A stretch of 64,000 nucleotides of DNA from Hydractinia symbiolongicarpus (Eukaryota; Cnidaria; Hydrozoa; Anthoathecata; Hydractiniidae). The notes below the pieces were generated by a model. That model was not told where the DNA came from, did not search any database, and worked only from the letters and a program-made list of their open reading frames with translations. Shown one piece after another: positions 10,815 to 23,647 of this stretch (position 1 is the first letter of the stretch; every line of letters begins with the position of its first letter). A program made the position numbers and the translations under genes. The stretch is taken from assembly GCF_029227915.1 (NCBI RefSeq), contig NC_079884.1:29638001-29702000 (forward strand), written 5' to 3'.

Positions 10815-13800
10815 TTTTCGTTTGCCGGCGATTAAACTTCTTTTATTCAGCGTCCCATCAAAAATGAAAACAGTTTTGAAAACTACAAGTCTGATGCGTT
10901 TTAGTGGGGAAAAAATAATATAAAAAATCGTTCGGGAATTGAGTTTACTCCCTGGGTACTTTCTTTGTATACATTCGACTATACGGGTCAAGCCCGGAAT
11001 TTAGGGGAAATCGCTGGTTTTCGTTTGCCGGCGATTAAACCTCTTTCATTAAGCGTCTCACCAAAAATGAAAACATTTTTGAAAACTACAAGTCTCATGC
11101 GTTTTATTGGTGAAAAAATAATTTAAAAAATCGTTCGGAAAATGAGTTTACTCCCTGGGTACTTTCTTTGTATACTTTTGACTATACGGGCCGAGTCCGG
11201 GATTTACGGGAAATCGCGGGTTTTCGTTTGCCGGCGATTAAACTTCTTTTATTCACCGTCCCATCAAAAATGAAAACAGTTTTGAAAACTACAAGTCTCA
11301 TGCGTTTTAGTGGTGAAAATATAATATAAAAAATCGTTCGGGAAATGAGTTTACTCCCTGGATACTTTCTTTGTATACTTTTGACTATACGGGCCAAGCC
11401 CGGGATTTACGGGAAATGGCGGGTTTTCGTTTGCCGACGATTAAACTTCTTTTATTCAGTGTCTCATCAAAAATGAAAACATTTTTGAAAACTACAAGTC
11501 TCATGCGTTTTAGTGGTGAAAAGATAATTTAAAAAATCGTTTTGGAAATGAGTTTACTCACAGGGTACTTTCTTTGTATACATTCGACTATACGGGCCAA
11601 GCCCGGGATTTACGGGAAATCGCGGGTTTTCGTTTGCCGGCGATTAAACCACTTTCATTAAGCGTCTTATCCAAAATGAAAACATTTCTAAAAACTACAA
11701 GTCTCATGCGTTTTAGTGATGAAAAAATAATTTAAAAAATCGTTCGGGAAATGAGTTTACTCCCTGGGTACTTTCTTTGTATACTTTTGACTATACGGGC
11801 CGAGTTCGGGATTTACGGGAAGTCGCAGGTTTTCGTTTGCCAGCGATTAAACTTCTTTTATTCAGCGTCTCATCAAAAATGAAAACATTTTTGAAAACTA
11901 CAAGTCTCATGCGTTTTAGTGGTGAAAAAATAATTTAAAAAATCGTTCGGGAAATGAGTTTACTCCCTGGGTACTTTCTTTGTATACTTTTGATTATACG
12001 GGCCGAGTCCGGGGTTTACGGGAAACGGCGGGTTTTCGTTTGCCGGCGATTAAACTTCTTTTATTCAGCGTCTCATCAAAATAGAAAACATTTTTAAAAA
12101 CTACAAGTCTCATGCGTTTTAGTGGTGAAAAAGTAATATAAAAAATCGTTCGGGAAATGAGTTTACTCCCTGGGTACTTTCTTTGTATACTTTTGACTAT
12201 ACGGGCCAAGCCCGGGATTTACGGGAAATCGAGGGTTTTCGTTTGCCGGCGATTAAACTTCTTTTATTCAGCGTCTCATCAAAAATGAAAACATTTTTGA
12301 AAACTACAAGTCTTGTGCCTTTTAGTGGTGAAAAAAGAATTTAAAAAATCGTTCTGGAAATGAGATTACTCACAGGGTACTTTCTTTGTATACATTCGAC
12401 TATACGGGCCAAGCCCGGGATTTACGGGAAATCGCGGGTTTTCGTTTGCCGGCCATTAAACCTCCTTCATTAAGCGTCTCATCAAAAATGAAAAATTTTT
12501 TGAAAACTACAAGTCTCATGCGTTTTAGTGGTGAAAAAATAAATTAAAAAATCGTTCGGAAAATGAGTTTACTCCCTGGGTACTTTCTTTGTATACTTTT
12601 GACTATACGGGCCGAGTCCGGGATTTACGGGAAATCGCGGGTTTTCGTTTGCCGGCGATTAAACTTCTTTTATTCAGCGTCCCATCAAAAATGAAAACAG
12701 TTTTGAAAACTACAAGTCTGATGCGTTTTAGTGGGGAAAAAATAATATAAAAAATCGTTCGGGAAATGAGTTTACTCCCTGGGTACTTTCTTTGTAAACA
12801 TTCGACTATACTGGCCAAGCCCGGAATTTAGGGGAAATCGCTGGTTTTCGTTTGCCGGCGATTAAACCTCTTTCATTAAGCGTCTCACCAAAAATGAAAA
12901 CATTTTTGAAAACTACAAGTCTCATGCGTTTTATTGGTGAAAAAATAATTTAAAAAATCGTTCGGAAAATGAGTTTACTCCCTGGGTACTTTCTTTGTAT
13001 ACTTTTGACTATACGGGCCGAGTCCGGGATTTACGGGAAATCGCGGGTTTTCGTTTGCCGGCGATTAAACTTCTTTTATTCAGCGTCCCATCAAAAATGA
13101 AAACAGATTTGAAAACTACAAGTCTCATGCGTTTTAGTGGTGAAAAAATAATATAAAAAATCGTTCGGGAAATGAGTTTACTCCCTGGATACTTTCTTTG
13201 TATACTTTTGACAATACGGGCCAAGCCCGGGATTTACGGGAAATGGCGGGTTTTCGTTTGCCGAAGATTAAACTTCTTTTATTCAGTGTCTCATCAAAAA
13301 TGAAAACATTTTTGAAAACTACAAGTCTCATGCGTTTTAGTGGTGAAAAGATAATTTAAAAAATCGTTTTGGAAATGAGTTTACTCACAGGGTACTTTCT
13401 TTGTATACATTCGACTATACGGGCCAAGCCCGGGATTTACGGGAAATTGCGGGTTTTCGTTTGCCGGCGATTAAACCACTTTCATTAAGCGTCTCATCCA
13501 AAATGAAAACATTTCTAAAAACTACAAGTCTCTTGCGTTTTAGTGGTGAAAAAATAATTTAAAAAATCGTTCGGGAAATGAGTTTACTCCCTGGGTACTT
13601 TCTTTGTATACTTTTGACTATACGGGCCGAGTTCGGGATTTACGGGAAGTCGCTGGTTTTCGTTTGCCGGCGATTAAACTTATTTTATTCAGCGTCTCAT
13701 CAAAAATGAAAACATTTTTATAAACTACAAGTCTCATGGGCTTTAGTGGTGAAATAATAATTTAAAAAATCGTTCGGGAAATGAGTTTACACCCTGGGTA

Positions 13801-14391
13801 CTTTCTTTGTATACTTTTGACTATACGGGCCGAGTCCGGGATTTACGCGAAATCGCAGGTTTTTGTTTGCCAGCGATTAAACTTCTTTTATTCAGCGTCT
13901 CATCAAAAATGAAAACATTTTTGAAAACTACAAGTCTCATGCGTTTTAGTGGTGAAAAAATAATTTAAAAAATCGTTCGGGAAATGAGTTTACTCCCTGG
14001 GTACTTTCTTTGTATACTTTTGATTATACGGGCCGAGTCCGGGGTTTACGGGAAACGGCGGGTTTTCGTTTGCCGGCGATTTAACTTCTTTTATTCAGCG
14101 TCTCATCAAAAATGAAAACATTTTTAAAAACTACAAGTCTCATGCGTTTTAGTGGTGAAAAGATAATTTAAAAAATCGTTCGGGAACTGAGTTTACACCC
14201 TGGGTACTTTCTTTGTATACTTTTGACTTTACAGGCCGAGTCTGGGATTTACGGGAAATCGCAGGTTTTCGTTTGCCGGCGTTTAAACTTCTTTTATTCA
14301 GCGTCTCATCAAAAATAAAAACAAGTTTAAAGACTACAAGTCTCATGCGTTTTAGTGGTGAAAAAATAATTTACAAAATCGTTCGGGAAAT

Positions 14392-14453
14392 GAGTCTACA
14401 AGTCTCATGCGTTTTAGTGGTGAAAAAATAAATTAAAAAATCGTTCGGAAAAT
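14392..14453 (+). repeat. Truncated monomer fragment, copy 1
   Basis: Between two GAG landmarks there are only 62 bp instead of 203. The unit starts GAGT and jumps directly to CTACAAGTCTCATG, so about 141 bp (the CGGG core, GCCGGCG block and hairpin) are missing. It is a deletion scar inside the array, with little or no homology at the break. Confidence 0.92.
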
Positions 14454-17400
14454 GAGTTTACTCCCTGGGTACTTTCTTTGTATACCTTTCACTATACGGG
14501 CCAAGCCCGGGATTTACAGGAAATCGCGGGTTTTCGTTTGCCGGCGATTAAACTTATTTTATTCAGCGTCTCATCAAAAATGAAAACATTTTTATAAACT
14601 ACAAGTCTCATGGGCTTTAGTGGTGAAATAATAATTTAAAAAATCGTTCGGGAAATGCGTTTACACCCTGGGTACTTTCTTTGTATACTTTTGACTATAC
14701 GGGCCGAGTCCGGGATTTACGGGAAATCGCAGGTTTTCGTTTGCCAGCGATTAAACTTCTTTTATTCAGCGTCTCATCAAAAATGAAAACATTTTTGAAA
14801 ACTACAAGTCTCATGCGTTTTAGTGGTGGAAAAATAATTTGAAAAATCGTTCTGGAAATGAGTTTACTCACAGGGTACTTTCTTTGTATACATTCGACTA
14901 CACGGGCCAAGCCCGGGATTTACGGGAAATCGCGGGTTTTCGTTTGCCGGCGATTAAACCACTTTCATTAAGCGTCTCATCCAAAATGAAAACATTTCTG
15001 AAAACTACAAGTCTCATGCGTTTTAGTGGTGAAAAAATAAATTAAAAAATCGTTCGGGAAATGAGTTTACTCCCTGGGTACTTTCTTTGTATACTTTTGA
15101 CTATACGGGCCGAGTCCGCGGTTTACGGGAAACGGCGGGTTTTCGTTTGCCGGCGATTAAACTTCTTTTATTCAGCGTCTCATCAAAAATGAAAACATTT
15201 TTAAAAACTACAAGTCTCATGCGTTTTAGTGGTGAAAAAGTAATATAAACAATCGTTCGGGAAATGAGTTTACTCCCTGGGTACTTTCTTTGTATACTTT
15301 TGACTATACGGGCCAAGCCCGGGATTTACGGGAAATCGAGGGTTTTCGTTTGCCGGCGATTAAACTTCTTTTATTCAGCGTCTCATCAAAAATGAAACCA
15401 TTGTTGAAAACTACAAGTCTTGTGCCTTTTAGTGGTGAAAAAAGAATTTAAAAAATCGTTCTGGAAATGAGATTACTCACAGGGTACTTTCTTTGTATAC
15501 ATTCGACTATACGGGCCAAGCCCGGGATTTACGGGAAATCGCGGGTTTTCGTTTGCCGGCCATTAAACCTCCTTCATTAAGCGTCTCATCAAAAATGAAA
15601 AATTTTTTGAAAACTACAAGTCTCATGCGTTTTAGTGGTGAAAAAATAAATTAAAAAATCGTTCGGAAAATGAGTTTACTCCCTGGGTACTTTCTTTGTA
15701 TACTTTTCACTATACGGGCCAAGCGCGGGATTTACGGGAAATCGCGGGTTTTCGTTTGCCGGCGATTAAACTTATTTTATTCAGCGTCTCATCAAAAATG
15801 AAAACATTTTTATAAACTACAAGTCTCATGGGCTTTAGTGGTGAAATAATAATTTAAAAAATCGTTCGGGAAATGCGTTTACACCCTGGGTACTTTCTTT
15901 GTATACTTTTGACTATACGGGCCGAGTCCGGGATTTACGGGAAATCGCAGGTTTTCGTTTGCCAGCGATTAAACTTCTTTTATTCAGCGTCTCATCAAAA
16001 ATGAAAACATTTTTGAAAACTACAAGTCTCATGCGTTTTAGTGGTGAAAAAATAATTTAAAAAATCGTTCGGGAAATGAGTTTACTCCCTGGGTACTTTC
16101 TTTGTATACTTTTGACTATACGGGCCAAGCCCGGGATTTACGGGAAATCGAGGGTTTTCGTTTGCCGGCGATTAAACTTCTTTTATTCAGCGTCTCATCA
16201 AAAATGAAAACATTTTTGAAAACTACAAGTCTTGTGCCTTTTAGTGGTGAAAAAAGAATTTAAAAAATCGTTCTGGAAATGAGATTACTCACAGGGTACT
16301 TTCTTTGTATACATTCGACTATACGGGCCAAGCCCGGGATTTACGGGAAATCGCGGGTTTTCGTTTGCCGGCCATTAAACCTCCTTCATTAAGCGTCTCA
16401 TCAAAAATGAAAAATTTTTTGAAAACTACAAGTCTCATGCGTTTTAGTGGTGAAAAAATAAATTAAAAATCGTTCGGAAAATGAGTTTACTCCCTGGGTA
16501 CTTTCTTTGTATACTTTTGACTATACGAGCCGAGTCCGGGATTTACGGGAAATCGCGGGTTTTCGTTTGCCGGCGATTAAACTTCTTTTATTCAGCGTCC
16601 CATCAAAAATGAAAACAGTTTTGAAAACTACAAGTCTGATGCGTTTTAGTGGGGAAAAAATAATATAAAAAATCGTTCGGGAAATGAGTTTACTCCCTGG
16701 GTACTTTCTTTGTATACATTCGACTATACGGGCCAAGCCCGGAATTTAGGGGAAATCGCTGGTTTTCGTTTGCCGGCGATTAAACCTCTTTCATTAAGCG
16801 TCTCACCAAAAATGAAAACATTTTTGAAAACTACAAGTCTCATGCGTTTTATTGGTGAAAAAATAATTTAAAAAATCGTTCGGAAAATGAGTTTACTCCC
16901 TGGGTACTTTCTTTGTATACTTTTGACTATACGGGCCGAGTCCGGGATTTACGGGAAATCGCGGGTTTTCGTTTGCCGGCGATTAAACTTCTTTTATTCA
17001 GCGTCCCATCAAAAATGAAAACAGTTTTGAAAACTACAAGTCTCATGCGTTTTAGTGGTGAAAAAATAATATAAAAAATCGTTCGGGAAATGAGTTTACT
17101 CCCTGGATACTTTCTTTGTATACTTTTGACTATACGGGCCAAGCCCGGGATTTACGGGAAATGGCGGGTTTTCGTTTGCCGACGATTAAACTTCTTTTAT
17201 TCAGTGTCTCATCAAAAATGAAAACATTTTTGAAAACTACAAGTCTCATGCGTTTTAGTGGTGAAAAAATAATTTAAAAAATCGTTCGGGAAATGAGTTT
17301 ACTCCCTGGGTACTTTCTTTGTATACTTTTGATTATACGGGCCGAGTCCGGGGTTTACGGGAAACGGCGGGTTTTCGTTTGCCGGCGATTTAACTTCTTT

Positions 17401-17700
17401 TATTCAGCGTCTCATCAAAAATGAAAACATTTTTAAAAACTACAAGTCTCATGCGTTTTAGTGGTGAAAAGATAATTTAAAAAATCGTTCGGGAACTGAG
17501 TTTACACCCTGGGTACTTTCTTTGTATACTTTTGACTTTACAGGCCGAGTCTGGGATTTACGGGAAATCGCAGGTTTTCGTTTGCCGGCGTTTAAACTTC
17601 TTTTATTCAGCGTCTCATCAAAAATAAAAACAAGTTTAAAGACTACAAGTCTCATGCGTTTTAGTGGTGAAAAAATAATTTACAAAATCGTTCGGGAAAT

Positions 17701-17762
17701 GAGTCTACAAGTCTCATGCGTTTTAGTGGTGAAAAAATAAATTAAAAAATCGTTCGGAAAAT
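17701..17762 (+). repeat. Truncated monomer fragment, copy 2
   Basis: The same 62-bp fragment with the same GAGT/CTACAAG break, exactly 3,309 bp downstream of the first. The third relative of this neighbourhood, around 23,640-23,660, has a full-length monomer with GAGTTTACTCCCTGGG at this place. The deletion therefore preceded the 3,309-bp duplication but not the split from the 23-kb copy. Confidence 0.92.
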
Positions 17763-19405
17763 GAGTTTACTCCCTGGGTACTTTCTTTGTATACCTTTCA
17801 CTATACGGGCCAAGCCCGGGATTTACAGGAAATCGCGGGTTTTCGTTTGCCGGCGATTAAACTTATTTTATTCAGCGTCTCATCAAAAATGAAAACATTT
17901 TTATAAACTACAAGTCTCATGGGCTTTAGTGGTGAAATAATAATTTAAAAAATCGTTCGGGAAATGCGTTTACACCCTGGGTACTTTCTTTGTATACTTT
18001 TGACTATACGGGCCGAGTCCGGGATTTACGGGAAATCGCAGGATTTCGTTTGCCAGCGATTAAACTTCTTTTATTCAGCGTCTCATCAAAAATGAAAACA
18101 TTTTTGAAAACTACAAGTCTCATGCGTTTTAGTGGTGGAAAAATAATTTGAAAAATCGTTCTGGAAATGAGTTTACTCACAGGGTACTTTCTTTGTATAC
18201 ATTCGACTACACGGGCCAAGCCCGGGATTTACGGGAAATCGCGGGTTTTCGTTTGCCGGCGATTAAACCACTTTCATTAAGCGTCTCATCCAAAATGAAA
18301 ACATTTCTGAAAACTACAAGTCTCATGCGTTTTAGTGGTGAAAAAATAATTTAAAAAATCGTTCGGGAAATGAGTTTACTCCCTGGGTACTTTCTTTGTA
18401 TACTTTTGACTATACGGGCCGAGTCCGCGGTTTACGGGAAACGGCGGGTTTTCGTTTGCCGGCGATTAAACTTCTTTTATTCAGCGTCTCATCAAAAATG
18501 AAAACATTTTTAAAAACTACAAGTCTCATGCGTTTTAGTGGTGAAAAAGTAATATAAAAAATCGTTCGGGAAATGAGTTTACTCCCTGGGTACTTTCTTT
18601 GTATACTTTTGACTATACGGGCCAAGCCCGGGATTTACGGGAAATCGAGGGTTTTCGTTTGCCGGCGATTAAACTTCTTTTATTCAGCGTCTCATCAAAA
18701 ATGAAACCATTTTTGAAAACTACAAGTCTTGTGCCTTTTAGTGGTGAAAAAAGAATTTAAAAAATCGTTCTGGAAATGAGATTACTCACAGGGTACTTTC
18801 TTTGTATACATTCGACTATACGGGCCAAGCCCGGGATTTACGGGAAATCGCGGGTTTTCGTTTGCCGGCCATTAAACCTCCTTCATTAAGCGTCTCATCA
18901 AAAATGAAAAATTTTTTGAAAACTACAAGTCTCATGCGTTTTAGTGGTGAAAAAATAAATTAAAAAATCGTTCGGAAAATGAGTTTACTCCCTGGGTACT
19001 TTCTTTGTATACTTTTCACTATACGGGCCAAGCCCGGGATTTACGGGAAATCGCGGGTTTTCGTTTGCCAGCGATTAAACTTATTTTATTCAGCGTCTCA
19101 TCAAAAATGAAAACATTTTTATAAACTACAAGTCTCATGGGCTTTAGTGGTGAAATAATAATTTAAAAAATCGTTCGGGAAATGCGTTTACACCCTGGGT
19201 ACTTTCTTTGTATACTTTTGACTATACAGGCCGAGTCCGGGATTTACGGGAAATCGCAGGTTTTCGTTTGCCAGCGATTAAACTTCTTTTATTCAGCGTC
19301 TCATCAAAAATGAAAACATTTTTGAAAACTACAAGTCTCATGCGTTTTAGTGGTGAAAAAATAATTTAAAAAATCGTTCGGGAAATGAGTTTACTCCCTG
19401 GGTAC

Positions 19406-22400
19406 TTTCTTTGTATACTTTTGACTATACGGGCCAAGCCCGGGATTTACGGGAAATCGAGGGTTTTCGTTTGCCGGCGATTAAACTTCTTTTATTCAGC
19501 GTCTCATCAAAAATGAAAACATTTTTGAAAACTACAAGTCTTGTGCCTTTTAGTGGTGAAAAAAGAATTTAAAAAATCGTTCTGGAAATGAGATTACTCA
19601 CAGGGTACTTTCTTTGTATACATTCGACTATACGGGCCAAGCCCGGGATTTACGGGAAATCGCGGGTTTTCGTTTGCCGGCCATTAAACCTCCTTCATTA
19701 AGCGTCTCATCAAAAATGAAAAATTTTTTGAAAACTACAAGTCTCATGCGTTTTAGTGGTGAAAAAATAAATTAAAAATCGTTCGGAAAATGAGTTTACT
19801 CCCTGGGTACTTTCTTTGTATACTTTTGACTATACGGGCCGAGTCCGGGATTTACGGGAAATCGCGGGTTTTCGTTTGCCGGCGATTAAACTTCTTTTAT
19901 TCAGCGTCCCATCAAAAATGAAAACAGTTTTGAAAACTACAAGTCTGATGCGTTTTAGTGGGGAAAAAATAATATAAAAAATCGTTCGGGAAATGAGTTT
20001 ACTCCCTGGGTACTTTCTTTGTATACATTCGACTATACGGGCCAAGCCCGGAATTTAGGGGAAATCGCTGGTTTTCGTTTGCCGGCGATTAAACCTCTTT
20101 CATTAAGCGTCTCACCAAAAATGAAAACATTTTTGAAAACTACAAGTCTCATGCGTTTTATTGGTGAAAAAATAATTTAAAAAATCGTTCGGAAAATGAG
20201 TTTACTCCCTGGGTACTTTCTTTGTATACTTTTGACTACACGGGCCGAGTCCGGGATTTACGGGAAATCGCGGGTTTTCGTTTGCCGGCGATTAAACTTC
20301 TTTTATTCAGCGTCCCATCAAAAATGAAAACAGTTTTGAAAACTACAAGTCTCATGCGTTTTAGTGGTGAAAAAATAATATAAAAAATCGTTCGGGAAAT
20401 GAGTTTACTCCCTGGATACTTTCTTTGTATACTTTTGACTATACGGGCCAAGCCCGGGATTTACGGGAAATGGCGGGTTTTCGTTTGCCGACGATTAAAC
20501 TTCTTTTATTCAGTGTCTCATCAAAAATGAAAACATTTTTGAAAACTACAAGTCTCATGCGTTTTAGTGGTGAAAAGATAATTTAAAAAATCGTTTTGGA
20601 AATGAGTTTACTCACAGGGTACTTTCTTTGTATACATTCGACTATACGGGCCAAGCCCGGGATTTACGGGAAATCGCGGGTTTTCGTTTGCCGGCGATTA
20701 AACCACTTTCATTAAGCGTCTCATCCAAAATGAAAACATTTCTAAAAACTACAAGTCTCATGCGTTTTAGTGGTGAAAAAATAATTTAAAAAATCGTTCG
20801 GGAAATGAGTTTACTCCCTGGGTACTTTCTTTGTATACTTTTGACTGTACGGGCCGAGTTCGGGATTTACGGGAAGTCGCAGGTTTTCGTTTGCCAGCGA
20901 TTAAACTTCTTTTATTCAGCGTCTCATCAAAAAAGAAAACATTTTTGAAAACTACAAGTCTCATGCGTTTTAGTGGTGAAAAAATAATTTAAAAAATCGT
21001 TCGGGAAATGAGTTTACTCCCTGGGTACTTTCTTTGTATACTTTTGATTATACGGGCCGAGTCCGGGGTTTACGGGAAACGGCGGGTTTTCGTTTGCCAG
21101 CGATTAAACTTCTTTTATTCAGCGTCTCATCAAAAAAGAAAACATTTTTGAAAACTACAAGTCTCATGCGTTTTAGTGGTGAAAAAATAATTTAAAAAAT
21201 CGTTCGGGAAATGAGTTTACTCCCTGGGTACTTTCTTTGTATACTTTTGATTATACGGGCCGAGTCCGGGGTTTACGGGAAACGGCGGGTTTTCGTTTGC
21301 CGGCGATTAAACTTCTTTTATTCAGCGTCTCATCAAAATAGAAAACATTTTTAAAAACTACAAGTCTCATGCGTTTTAGTGGTGAAAAAGTAATATAAAA
21401 AATCGTTCGGGAAATGAGTTTACTCCCTGGGTACTTTCTTTGTATACTTTTGACTATACGGGCCAAGCCCGGGATTTACGGGAAATCGAGGGTTTTCGTT
21501 TGCCGGCGATTAAATTTCTTTTATTCAGCGTTTCATCAAAAATGAAAACATTTTTGAAAACTACAAGTCTTGTGCCTTTTAGTGGTGAAAAAAGAATTTA
21601 AAAAATCGTTCTGGAAATGAGATTACTCACAGGGTACTTTCTTTGTATACATTCGACTATACGGGCCAAGCCCGGGATTTACGGGAAATTGCGGGTTTTC
21701 GTTTGCCGGCCATTAAACCTTCTTCATTAAGCGTCTCATCAAAAATGAAAATTTTTTTGAAAACTACAAGTCTCATGCGTTTTAGTGGTGAAAAAATAAA
21801 TTAAAAAATCGTTCGGAAAATGAGTTTACTCCCTGGGTACTTTCTTTGTATACTTTTGACTATACGGGCCGAGTCCGGGATTTATGGGAAATCGCGGGTT
21901 TTCGTTTGCCGGCGATTAAACTTCTTTTATTCAGCGTCCCATCAAAAATGAAAACAGTTTTGAAAACTACAAGTCTGATGCGTTTTAGTGGGGAAAAAAT
22001 AATATAAAAAATCGTTCGGGAAATGAGTTTACTCCCTGGGTACTTTCTTTGTAAACATTCGACTATACGGGCCAAGCCCGGAATTTAGGGGAAATCGCTG
22101 GTTTTCGTTTGCCGGCGATTAAACCTCTTTCATTAAGCGTCTCACCAAAAATGAAAACATTTTTGAAAACTACAAGTCTCATGCGTTTTATTGGTGAAAA
22201 AATAATTTAAAAAATCGTTCGGAAAATGAGTTTACTCCCTGGGTACTTTCTTTGTATACTTTTGACTATACGGGCCGAGTCCGGGATTTACGGGAAATCG
22301 CGGGTTTTCGTTTGCCGGCGATTAAACTTCTTTTATTCAGCGTCCCATCAAAAATGAAAACAGTTTTGAAAACTACAAGTCTCATGCGTTTTAGTGGTGA

Positions 22401-23647
22401 AAAAATAATATAAAAAATCGTTCGGGAAATGAGTTTACTCCCTGGATACTTTCTTTGTATACTTTTGACTATACGGGACAAGCCCGGGATTTACGGGAAA
22501 TGGCGGGTTTTCGTTTGCCGACGATTAAACTTCTTTTATTCAGTGTCTCATCAAAAATGAAAACATTTTTGAAAACTACAAGTCTCATGCGTTTTAGTGG
22601 TGAAAAGATAATTTAAAAAATCGTTTTGGAAATGAGTTTACTCACAGGGTACTTTCTTTGTATACATTCGACTATACGGGCCAAGCCCGGGATTTACGGG
22701 AAATCGCGGGTTTTCGTTTGCCGGCGATTAAACCACTTTCATTAAGCGTCTCATCCAAAATGAAAACATTTCTAAAAACTACAAGTCTCATGCGTTTTAG
22801 TGGTGAAAAAATAATTTAAAAAATCGTTCGGGAAATGAGTTTACTCCCTGGGTACTTTCTTTGTATACTTTTGACTATACGGGCCGAGTTTTGGATTTAC
22901 GGGAAGTCGCAGGTTTTCGTTTGCCGGCGATTAAACTTATTTTATTCAGCGTCTCATCAAAAATGAAAACATTTTTATAAACTACAAGTCTCATGGGCTT
23001 TAGTGGTGAAATAACAATTTAAAAAATCGTTCGGGAAATGAGTTTACACCCTGGGTACTTTCTTTGTATACTTTTGACTATACGGGCCGAGTCCGGGATT
23101 TACGCGAAATCGCAGGTTTTTGTTTGCCAGCGATTAAACTTCTTTTATTCAGCGTCTCATCAAAAATGAAAACATTTTTGAAAACTACAAGTCTCATGCG
23201 TTTTAGTGGTGAAAAAATAATTTAAAAAATCGTTCGGGAAATGAGTTTACTCCCTGGGTACTTTCTTTGTATACTTTTGATTATACGGGCCGAGTCCGGG
23301 GTTTACGGGAAACGGCGGGTTTTCGTTTGCCGGCGATTTAACTTCTTTTATTCAGCGTCTCATCAAAAATGAAAACATTTTTAAAAACTACAAGTCTCAT
23401 GCGTTTTAGTGGTGAAAAGATAATTTAAAAAATCGTTCGGGAACTGAGTTTACACCCTGGGTACTTTCTTTGTATACTTTTGACTTTACAGGCCGAGTCT
23501 GGGATTTACGGGAAATCGCAGGTTTTCGTTTGCCGGCGTTTAAACTTCTTTTATTCAGCGTCTCATCAAAAATAAAAACAAGTTTAAAGACTACAAGTCT
23601 CATGCGTTTTAGTGGTGAAAAAATAATTTACAAAATCGTTCGGGAAA
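19406..23647 (+). repeat. Distant second copy of the 10.35-14.39 kb block
   Basis: Landmarks match those about 9,054 bp upstream (10,776/19,830 and 11,182/20,236). After a one-monomer insertion the offset is 9,257 bp (11,994/21,251; 12,603/21,860; 13,009/22,266; 14,149/23,406). The inserted monomer is a tandem duplicate of the unit reading TCAAAAAAGAAAAC (near 20,930 and 21,129). For the same reason the internal 1,827-bp repeat of the first block is 2,030 bp here (19,830/21,860; 20,236/22,266). Confidence 0.88.

Larger units (their letters stand above)
10738..10940 (+). repeat. Representative 203-bp monomer
   Basis: Given as a reference unit, running from one GAGTTTAC to the next. It contains, in order, a dyad GTATA/TATAC at 10,764-10,781; four CGGG boxes starting at 10,781, 10,792, 10,801 and 10,811; the GCCGGCGATTAAAC block; a variant of the AAAAATG/CATTTTT hairpin that is mutated in this copy (CAGTTTT); and the closing A-rich stretch before the next GAG. 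The unit length of 203 is 67 codons plus 2 bases, so no reading frame can pass through successive copies unchanged. The unit has no resemblance that I recognise to rDNA, tRNA, SINE or 5S sequences. Confidence 0.9.
10361..13660 (+). repeat. Nine-monomer (1,827-bp) higher-order repeat, about 1.8 copies
   Basis: Units near 10,361, 10,776 and 11,182 recur at 12,188, 12,603 and 13,009, all with an offset of 1,827 bp (9 x 203). Diagnostic monomers include the one with CTTGTGCCTTTTAG, the one with TTAAACCTCCTTCATT, and the one with CAGTTTTGAAAACTACAAGTC. Copy 2 diverges from copy 1 near 13,660, where GCGATTAAACTTATTTT replaces GCGATTAAACTTCTTTT. Confidence 0.88.
13897..20514 (+). repeat. Two tandem copies of a 3,309-bp block
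   Basis: Copy 1 spans 13,897-17,205 and copy 2 spans 17,206-20,514; all landmarks I checked are 3,309 bp apart (14,213/17,522; 14,695/18,004; 15,101/18,410; 16,521/19,830; 16,927/20,236). The length is 16 monomers plus about 61 bp, because each copy includes the same 62-bp truncated monomer (14,392-14,453 and 17,701-17,762). Differences are few single bases. Left of 13,897 the match stops at a CAGCGTCTC versus CAGTGTCTC difference. Confidence 0.95.
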
